A DNA stretch of 64,000 nucleotides from Siphonodentalium dalli (taxonomy: Eukaryota > Mollusca > Scaphopoda > Gadilida > Siphonodentaliidae), in contig CP136065.1 in the NCBI GenBank assembly GCA_032622095.1, forward strand, positions 242,339,530-242,403,529, written 5' to 3'. Position 1 is the stretch's first letter; the number at the start of each line of letters is the position of its first letter. Both the position numbers and the translations under genes were made by a program. Shown here piece by piece: positions 54,703 to 64,000 of the stretch. Below the pieces are notes generated by a model that was not told the origin of the DNA, made no database searches, and was given only the letters and a program-made list of their open reading frames with translations.

Positions 54703-57404
54703 AGCGTTGACCACTCCATGCCAAGGACGATGACAGGGGAATGGAGAATGAGTGCTCAGAGCATGTTAGTCGAAGAATACATATTTGTATTTAGTCTAGA
54801 CCATTTACCTTGTATCTGGAGAAAGCTGATTTTAAGATAAAAGTATATACATATATATGATTAGTATAGCTACATATTACTAAATTAATGACGGACTTGA
54901 TGGTTGTAGTTTTCACTATGTTTTATTCATGATCAAGCATATACAATTCGTAAAATACCAATGTTGTGCTCGTTAGTACCTGTTGGTATGTTTCAACATT
55001 ATCAGCGGCCAGATCCAGTAGTCAAAACTCGATCTGCCACACTTTGCATTGTCTTGTTTTTTACATTTCCCCCCAATCTGTAGATATAGTTACGTTCAAA
55101 TCATGTTCACTTCATTCAAGTCACAACATATTTTTCAATAGTGACAAATTTAATGAAAGTATTATTATCATTGTGCCAAATTCACATCAGTATTCATTAC
55201 ATGTACTTTTGACAAATATCTTGTTTTTCTAGTTTTATAATTTCATTAATTATGTAAGTTCCCTTATCGAAATGGTTGTTTGCTGCAAGTTAGCGGCAAA
55301 TGTGCGGCGTGATTGCAGCAAATGGTTTGTTCGCAGAAAGTCAATTGCACATATTCGCATAACTTTGCAGAAAATTTAGATTTGAGGCAAACCATTTGCG
55401 ATAAGTTCACAGTAAATTGTAGATTAGTTTCAAGTTTGCGGTAAGTGTGGTGGAATCTTGGTTTGGAATATTTGTTTGCTGCATGTGCGTTTTAAACTTG
55501 GAATTTCATTATGTTTTTCACTAAATATTTATTTAAAGTTTGGATTTGATAATTTGAAACATTAAATTAATTAAGGCATCAATCCTTGGCCGATTGTTTT
55601 TATTTTAGCCATGAACCCTCCTTCCAAACTTGGAATATTTCAATTTTGTTTTCACCATATATTTGTTTACAGTTTGGGTTTGATAATTTGCATCATTAAT
55701 TTCAACATAATCCACAGCAAAATAAAGCAATGTTGTGTGACACACCGTGGTAACATGTGATATCTATATTAGAGCTTGCTTAAATTTGCCGTGGTGACAT
55801 TTTTCCTAATTTCGGGGGCTGATTATTTGTTTTTAATTCAGATCTAACAAGCGATGGTTTATGCAATTTATGGACAACAAAATTCCAAATAATGTTTTTA
55901 AAAGGTTCAATACCCTATGTGGCTTTATCATTTCTTTTGTCGAATAGCCTAATTGTCGCGATCCTGGGTTTATAATCATGAACACAAAACAAATATATCG
56001 TGGGGGATGTGCCCTTTGAAATCGGTTGGCGATTATTAGGGGAACACTCCGACGTTCGTACTCAGATATCACCAAGTTTTGTCCCTAGCTTGCCTGTCCT
56101 AGGTTTCACGAGAAAATGGCTAATTTGATTATATTTGTCATTATATATATTTATCATCCCATTTATTATTCCTTTTCATAAAAATAAAATAAGCTGAAGA
56201 TGATGTGTTTAAAATTTCTTAAGCACGAAATTGGCGATAAGTTGTTATCAGAGTACGTTATACGTGTGATAGTTACGTTACGCACACGGTGTTCCCCTAT
56301 CGTATTGCGATAATCGCCAACCTTTGAAATCGAAAGTTATAAAATTGAAAAGTGAAACGGGAACTGGAATATGGAATTGAGTCATACAAAATGTGCGACG
56401 TTTTAGATATATCAGTTAATAATATAATGCCATTGTAAATCATTGTTTGAATATACTTTGTGTAGAAATAATCCTGATGAAGCAAAATACCCATAAAACA
56501 ACCTCAACGATCCGTTTCTTTTTGCAAGCCGCTTTGTCAAACAGGCGAAAATTGCGCGAACTATTTTTTAAATTGTTAAACCGCCGCACGCAATCAGTGG
56601 ATCTGTTGAACTTGAGGGAACATTGAGGAATATAATTATATGGAATATGATTATTATGACTGTATGCACATCGTAAAACTATAAAATTGGAATAACGTAA
56701 TCATTCTTGATCATTATTATGTGAAGGCAATAGTACTGTTTACAATACATCCAAATGTCAACTCAAATTTCGAAGTGAAATGGTGACTTGACACGGAAAC
56801 CAGCGAGCTCGCCGATTTTGAATGGGATGAACAGTGGTGACTGGATAGGAAAATTCAATGACCATGAAATTTGGATTCAGTTGATCAACCATGAAATTCC
56901 AGTGATGTTCTATTTACATTCAAGTATATTAGGATCTAGGCCAGCCCAAGCCAACCTGAGTCGTTTTCGTACTGCAGAGGTTCTGACGGCGATGCCATGC
57001 AGCGCGTGTAACATTACTGACACTGTATGCAGTGCAGGTGACTGCCCTTGAATAAGTTGAATTGAATTTCCCCAGGGATCATGCACATATAATTAAGACA
57101 TGGAACTTGATGAAGATTAAGGTCATAAACTTGAAGGAACATTCTTTTAAAATTGTTCATGTTATAAATCCTGTGTCAAGTTCAACTTAGTACTGATGAT
57201 GGATCATGGGGTCATTGTCACATGGAATTGATCACAATTATTGCACTCTTTTGTTGCGAAGCACGATATAACCGAGACTGCGGCTCTCGTTGTTGTAACC
57301 TTGCGTTCGGGACAAACTTGTGCAATAACTTTCAGCTCCTTCACCCAAGTATGCAGTTCTATATATTTATAATTCAGAGTCCATATACATTTGTTGAATT
57401 GCTT

Positions 57405-58802
57405 AGGCCTAAACAAAAAATATGTTTGTTTCCGCTAACCCGACCGACCCTATTTTAAACCGCTGACCCTAAACTTTTTATTGCCATTGCAAAAAAAATC
57501 AAAAAATTGGACCCAAAAAAAAAAAAAAAAAAGTTTTTATTTTTATTTAAATTTTTTTTTTTTAATTTAGGTCCCAATTCATATCATAACAAGATGCAAA
57601 ACATTTATATATTTATATATATTGACATAAGAAATTTAAGTTTACAAAAAGATTTAAGTTTAACAGTTGGAATCATACTGTAAAGTATGTTTGGCTTTAT
57701 CTAGCTTTCATCTGTGAAAACTTCAAATAATTTGAGTTCAGGTAGGGTATGTTATCATTCAGCGTTCTGACTTCAGTATTCCAATCAATTACAGCACAGG
57801 AACATTAACAATTTGATCAAATCAACCTGGTTATCAAGTGGGATCTCATAATACCAAATGAAAAATTAACATAGAGATTAGTACCATATATAGTCATTAC
57901 TACCTTAATACATGTACATTGTTTCTGTACTACATGTACATGTAGGATTTCTGTATTACATGTACATGTAGTATATTATGTACGGTATGTGTCTCACTTG
58001 AATTTTATAAAATAGCCTATTTATGAATTAGAGTGATGATGGCAAGTATAATTTCAAGCAGGATAAGGCTTCCGATAAGCATAATCCATAGAACCAAAAG
58101 ATATCTGACAATAACTTATAAGCATTTCCAATCCATACATATATAAAAAGTTCCAAAGTTATGCTTGAGAAACTTGATAAAATTGACCTCTCTGTAAAAT
58201 TCAAAATACTGACTCAAAGAGCCTTAGATTAGATCTAAATGCAATGGATTTTCAAATTTTTTCCAGGGGAAGAACCCCCACCATCATCAGGGGGTCACGC
58301 TTCCCAAACATTCCTCCGATCAGGCCTTCAGGTTATGCCTTTGGCATATCATTGCCCAAAAACAGGTGTCCCCAAAAAATACCTAGATCCTTCACTGAAT
58401 GCGGAGAAGGTGGTGTTGTGAAGCCATCCTTAAGAGATCGGTACAAGACGGTCACTCCAATATGTGAACAGTGCAGTGGTGCTGGACTGACTCCAGTTGT
58501 CGCCAGACCATATAGGAAATATTAGGATTATCAAAGACTATCTTAGTATATAGACTAGTATATATGTAAATATTAAAGCATATGTAAGATTGAATTGGAG
58601 TTTCTAGTTCCTCTGTCATCTGGGTTAACCTGATTGGGGCTAAGAAGTGCATAGTTTGGGTTATTGACAAGTATTATACAGTTATTTTTAAAGATACTGA
58701 AAAAAAAAAGTTAACAAAAAAAAAGAAGTTAAGCCTACCTACCTACCCTAATTTTTTTTAGCTCGTTAGCGGAAACAAAGGTATTATTTGTTTCGGCCTT
58801 AT
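57405..58802. mobile_element. 1.4-kb inverted-repeat element with an exon-like insert
   Basis: The left end GGCCTAAACAAAAAATATG, TTTGTTTCCGCTAACCCG is mirrored at the right by CGTTAGCGGAAACAAAGG and TATTTGTTTCGGCC, with A-rich and T-rich tracts inside each end. A stretch at about 58,260-58,510 has higher complexity and codon-like composition, with two overlapping open frames (one reads RYKTVTPICEQCSGAGLTPV). I do not recognise it. It may be a captured host fragment. Confidence 0.55.
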
Positions 58803-59381
58803 CTATCTGTAACTCCGAGGCAATGTGGTGACGCTGATGTCTAGACAGGGATCAATTACTTCATCGCTGTCAGAACATTCCAGAAGAACATTTTAAGCTT
58901 CAGAATATAAAGATAAATAAACAAAATATATTATACATATATACGCAGGTGGGTCTATGAATTATCAAAAGGGGTGGGCACCAATGATACCCATGCATGT
59001 TGCGCAATGCGAGCTGGTGGTGAGCGCGTATATCCCCCTCTCGTTGGTTGGGGTTTGGGGAATTTTATTCCAAGGATGCCATATATACCATTTCCTCAAT
59101 TTTGGAGCATATGAAAGAGGCTTTCGGATTAACAGAAAGGGATTAAAATAGATGCACTGAGTTCTACTCAATTAAAACTAGCAATATGATCCCGTAACAT
59201 CATGCATCGAATATACCAGACATATGGTATTTCTGATTTCTTGATAGAGAACACAAACTTTATACACTGAACATAGTTGGCGACTATTCTTCCACGTCAT
59301 TCTTCTAACATGAATCCCCAAAATTGGTACTGCTGATCAGCGTAAACTGTAAAATATGTTGGAATTTAGGCCAGTATTTAA

Positions 59382-59628
59382 TTAACCCTTTTAAGACTGA
59401 ATGTATTCTCCCACTAAGTGACAATAATATACATTGGAACAGCATATTATTCATCTAGAGGGGTGTTCAGGAAAAATAAGAAGACAACAAATAATAGAAA
59501 TAACTCATCAACGTGGGAAATGTTCACATAGTAAGTTCACCAAACGACCTGATCATCATTAATATCTGAACATTTCCTATTATATGGGATAACTACGCAT
59601 CAATGCTGATCCGGTCATCAAAAGGTTA
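59382..59628. repeat. Possible TTAA MITE
   Basis: TTAACCCTTTTAAGAC at the left and GTCATCAAAAGGTTAA at the right are imperfect complements. The segment ATATTATTCATCT..AGG.GT is similar to 35,625-35,650, suggesting a dispersed family. Confidence 0.4.
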
Positions 59629-60119
59629 AGTATCAGTGCTCGGACTTTTGGAGGCCAGCTGTTGTAGTCGCCCGGAGACCATCTGCGTTTATGGATCTTT
59701 GGCACGGTGGCACCAGGCCATTGCTCTGCCGAAAATAGGGGAGGCGTGTGGTGGATTGATGTATATAAATATCCTCTGGAAACTTTCACGCAGCAAAGTA
59801 TACTAACCACATAATTAAAATATCGTCACTAAAAATGAATCGAAAATTAATTCCAGTCATCGCTTGTACTGGATCCGGTGACAGTACAAGTGCTCATAAT
59901 ATGAATCAATACCATGCCATAGTCATATACACAATCGAAAGCGATCGTCGCCAACACCAACAATTGATCAAACAGATTGGAAACCATATAAAAATATAAG
60001 CTTCTTCATATATGATATATATTTACTACTTTATTTTGTTTGTTAATCATGTGTTAATTACATGTATATAAATGTACATATAAACATATAAACATGTAAT
60101 GATGGGTAGAAATCGCGAA

Positions 60120-60700
60120 ACAATAACGCCCATCGTAAGAAAGTAAAGGAATGTAGGCGTGTTTTCAAATTTCGGTCGCCATTTTGGCCGCCATCTTCGA
60201 TTTGGAAAACCATTTCTTGCATGAGATGCAAGGTAATTACTTCACCTCAGTATTTCAAACTCAGCTGTAAGCATGGGTGGAGTTGTCTCGACAATAATGC
60301 CCAATGATGTGAATATGAGGGAATTTCGGTGATTTTTCTAAATCTGTCCGCCATTGTGGGCGCCATTTTGGATTTGGGGAACTTTTATTTGAATATCGTA
60401 CCAGGAACGTTCTTCGCCTAAGTGTTTCCAACTCACAATAGTAAACAGGTGTGGAGTTGTCATGACAATAAAGCCAATGATGTTAAAATCAGCGATTTTC
60501 GGAGATTTTTCTATTTCTGGTGGCCATTTTGGCCGCCATCTTTGATTTGGGTGAATATTCCTCAACTCAGGTATAAGATGAATCCTAGCTCGAGTAATTC
60601 CTGCACATACATATGCATGGGTGTTGTTATGCTAGCAATAACATTCATTGATTCGAAACATTACATCGCGCTATTAACGTAGATTCGGCTTTGACCTATT
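60120..60700. repeat. About 170-bp diverged tandem repeat, three units
   Basis: GCCATTTTGGCCGCCATCTT-like words preceded by GGTGTGGAGTTGTC and AATGATGT recur near 60,180, 60,350 and 60,520. Related GCCATCTTGG words continue to 61,030. The same words fill the arms of the foldbacks, so this may be a decayed member of that family. Confidence 0.6.
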
Positions 60701-63700
60701 ATACCGGCATTTGGAAAACGTGATATCGGACACAAATATCCCGCAATGAATGTAGCAAAGATGCCAATATTTTCCCACATAGACAAACGAAAGGTGGTGA
60801 CATGTCAGAAAAATAGCTTATTTTCACATTTTGGCGGCCATCTTGGCTGCCATATTCGATTCTGGTGTCGGATTTTTGGCTAATTTGTAAGGGTTGTATA
60901 TAAACGTAACGAATCGAGCGGAAAACAAGACCGCGTGTGATATCATCTTTACTATAACGGCGATCAAAGAGACCTGGTGCATATACAAAAAATGGCCGCC
61001 ATGATGGACGCCATCTTGTCTGGAGTCTTTGCGGCCACTTTTTTTTGTTAACAACTGAAAAAAATTAGAGGAGATATTAAGAAAGAAAATTAGTGGGGTG
61101 ACGTTATGTACTGGGGGTGCAGAAGTCGACTAATATCTCCTGGACTATGACCTATATTTTACAGTGTAGCCTAATATGCGAGTAGTCAACCGTACCGGGT
61201 ATATGCTGTACACATTGATAGAACAAATCAATTGTGTCGTTTGCATTTAAACGGATGTTCCATAATTACACCAATTTCATATTATTTTACGGAAAATAGC
61301 ATTTAAATAGTTAACGGTCATTCCGAATTTGTAAAACATTGTTATAATCACGGATACATTTATAACACCATGGCGCAAATATAAATCTCAGTATATTATT
61401 ATTTGACAACAAAAAAATTGTTAGAATATAGCCAATTTAACACTGAATGTATGCATGGATTCAAATTAGGTTGAAGAAAAATGGCAGCAGAACTTTCACT
61501 GCAGCCATTGGCCGACTCAGTCGCTGATTGGTCGAAAATATCCGCTAATAAATATTTTATTGACAGCTGTGGAAAGGTCCATTGTGGTGTTTTCTACAAC
61601 AAGCGCTTGGACTGGTAGAAGAGCAAAATGTGACAAAGTCGACGAGAGCCAGTTTAGGGGGTAGGGTTATGGGTTTACAAGTAGAGTCGCTAATTATGCA
61701 TACTATTGTGAAGGAGTGATGTTTTTAAAACAAATTGCTCGCACCTATGTAATGAGAAGCTCGAGAAACTTGACATCGAATACGACAGTTTGTCTGAAAA
61801 AAATTCGTCATTTTTTGGGGTCATTATGTTATTTTATATTCATATCTGCGAAATTCATTCAAATTCCCCCGTTGAATTGGTATCTCTGGTTCGAGAATTG
61901 TGTATTGAACAATATTGAGTACAGTTGGTTTATGTTTCGGCTGAAAAATTGGTATAGCATCCCATTATTCCCATGATTTTGAAAAAATATAAAAGTTTGT
62001 TTTTTGTATATGGAAAAAATGGTGTAACTCAGAAAGCTCAAACTCGGATTTTAGGGGACTTTTCGTGACGCGTCCGGGATGGTATGGCCTAAATAATATT
62101 TAAAAAATCAGCTTTCCCCGATTTATTTCCGCACTTTTCCCCGTTCACGTCTAATGTGCCTGGACTAGAGAGGAAGATGATATGCATTATTTTATGATCA
62201 ATAAAGAGCGTTTATTATCATTTTACAATATATGTGAGGAAATTGGTTCACATGTGTGACTTGACCCTGTGATTGTCATGTGATAGATGCGGTGTAGCTC
62301 AGTTGACTTAAAGTGACACCAGTTAGCATTACAGAGCGCTTGCAATCAGCTAAGAAGATACGGAGGGAGAATAAGGGTAACTCAATTTCCGGGGTGTCTC
62401 ATTCAGTAGGGACTAATACTTGTACTGATTATTTATCCGAACAACGCCGGGTACCCCAACTTGTAATATATAAGTACAACATACATAATTATGCAAGGAA
62501 ACAGTGCGAGATTGTATCAAGATAAACCATGCATATTATAGCATGGGATGCAATTACCACCAGAACACAAGAACATAATTCATAATTATTTATTTACTTC
62601 TATTTGCTTTTTCGATCACGAATAACGCGAAACAGAAAATTAACTAACCATGCAGGGGGGGAAACATTTCCAGGCACGTTTGCCGGGGTGGGTGTGTGGT
62701 CGATGAGACCAACAAACAATTGTTTCCTGCAAGTCGTTTTGACTGTTTTTGCAATGAGTTTGGCATAAAACACCTCAGAATAAGAGAAATAATGTAATTC
62801 TAACTACTAAACTGACTGCAGGCATTTGTCGTGTTGTATTTTGTTGCAAATGGGTGTCAGTCCCAGCTGTCAGTACAAGGTAAATTCAAACATAAATTTC
62901 GTAACGACTATTTTTTAAACAAAGACTGTGTTAATATCTTATACTAAACAAAGACAATCAAATATACAGCTGTTCACAGTGAATTCCCCCGCAAATCTCT
63001 GTTTTAGTGTTAAAAGGGGGTGGATGTCCAAAAATGGTCGAAACAAAAATGCTGAAAACGAAAAAAAATTGGACGCGGGGGTGAGTTGGTCCCAGCAAGG
63101 GTCGAAAGGAAAAATGAGCATACGTGCCTGAACATTTTTTCCGACCCCCCCCCCTGAACCATGCCCTTAATACTGGAACCCATATGACCCTACTTATGTT
63201 AATCCATATAATAATATACTCTTGACACATTTCCCCATCCCCTCACAATGGGCAGGTATTCACTTATCGTGTTTCAAAGGGAGCACTCTTTAGTTGTAAT
63301 GTATGGTAGTTTGAGTTTTTGTTTTGTATGCAACCAACACACAAGGATATGCACGTATAATAACTGACTTGGTATACAATTGAGTATTATATATGCAAGG
63401 AAGTACAAATCAACAATGACAACTGATGGCTGAATAATGACTGTTTATAAATTTACAATATTCATATTGGTCTGTATAGTGTATTCCGGGTAATTTTGTT
63501 TACACTGACAACTATTACCATAATCATATTCTGGTTTATATATGATGCATTGGGTTTTAATAGGCATCGATTACAGCAAAGTGAGGTCTTGTGTTACTTG
63601 TATACACCTTTATACCAGATTGTTTGGAAGGTGACGTAGGTTTTCCAAGGTATATGTTGCAAATATAATTGGTGATACCACCACATTAAAACATTATTTA

Positions 63701-64000
63701 CAGGACACGGAAAATTATACGTTATACACGAGACTAGCGTAGCTGGAAAACACTCTGAAAACACAAATTCAGAAGGTATAATGCGTTTTACCAAACCGAA
63801 GGTGTGACTCTAAAATACCCTTGTACAACTATGCAAATCACATATCCCACTGATATTACGGTGGTAAGGTAATAATTTACCCTGTAGCGCTCAGGTATAC
63901 ATTGTTTTCTCCCAAGTAGAATCAATGTAACACCTCACATTATTTTGGTATTGTACCATGGTGAATTCTGAATATAGCACAGTAAACCCATGTGATCCGT

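Larger units (their letters stand above)
58803..64000. other. Right end of window, no gene recognised
   Basis: Besides the repeats listed, short T-rich, A-rich and C-rich runs occur (near 61,040, 63,060 and 63,145). Open frames are under 95 codons, overlap on both strands and lack known motifs. Confidence 0.6.

Noticed and set aside
62285-62350. tRNA-like A-box (GTAGCTCAGTTG)
   Set aside because: No B-box or cloverleaf could be drawn downstream.

Overview
The window looks like nuclear DNA from a lophotrochozoan animal, most likely a bivalve mollusc. The reasons are AT-rich sequence, frequent ACATGTAT-type words, spliced genes with GTGAGT-like donors, a dense load of LINEs, Penelope remnants and MITEs, and a receptor whose domain mix (F5/8 type C, EGF-like repeats, transmembrane segment, tandem tyrosine phosphatase domains) is typical of expanded bivalve receptor families. 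The species cannot be named from the sequence.

One host gene fills positions 390 to 41,987 on the minus strand. Seventeen exons were assembled by eye. Every splice phase agrees and no stop interrupts the join (about 1,219 codons). From the N-terminal side they are: an F5/8 type C domain in two exons (41.8-41.99 kb, 40.2-40.45 kb), one 1,677-base exon of EGF-like repeats (35.9-37.5 kb), a transmembrane exon (34.1 kb), a juxtamembrane exon (27.4 kb), a complete catalytic phosphatase domain D1 with WPD loop and HCSAGIGRTG signature (15.3 to 4.7 kb), and the first part of a second domain D2 (2.8 to 0.4 kb). The signal-peptide exon and the end of D2 were not found and probably lie outside the window. 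The product would be a cell-surface receptor with an extracellular glycan- or protein-binding region and an intracellular tyrosine phosphatase.

The introns are crowded with repeats. The catalytic exons have left partial, decayed copies of themselves in their own introns (9.77-10.26 kb and 11.14-11.20 kb). A piece of the EGF exon sits inverted at 30.54 kb. The 14-24 kb intron holds a duplicated host segment in which one copy carries a 4.33-kb foldback element with a minisatellite core and the other carries a nested-palindrome MITE, so each copy is an empty site for the other's insertion.

From 44.1 to 52.7 kb, upstream of the known part of the gene, lies a different block: a Crypton-type (DUF3504) tyrosine recombinase in two overlapping frames, then an apparently intact LINE with two long ORFs. 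Both are enclosed by a 27-bp terminal inverted repeat with a 40-bp-arm perfect hairpin just outside its left end. Three small elements at 0-0.36, 27.6-28.05 and 34.3-34.64 kb have the same hairpin-plus-inverted-repeat layout.

The rest (52.7-64 kb) has no convincing gene. It holds a MITE copy, short tandem repeats, a 1.4-kb inverted-repeat element and diverged repeats rich in GATGGC/GCCATC words.
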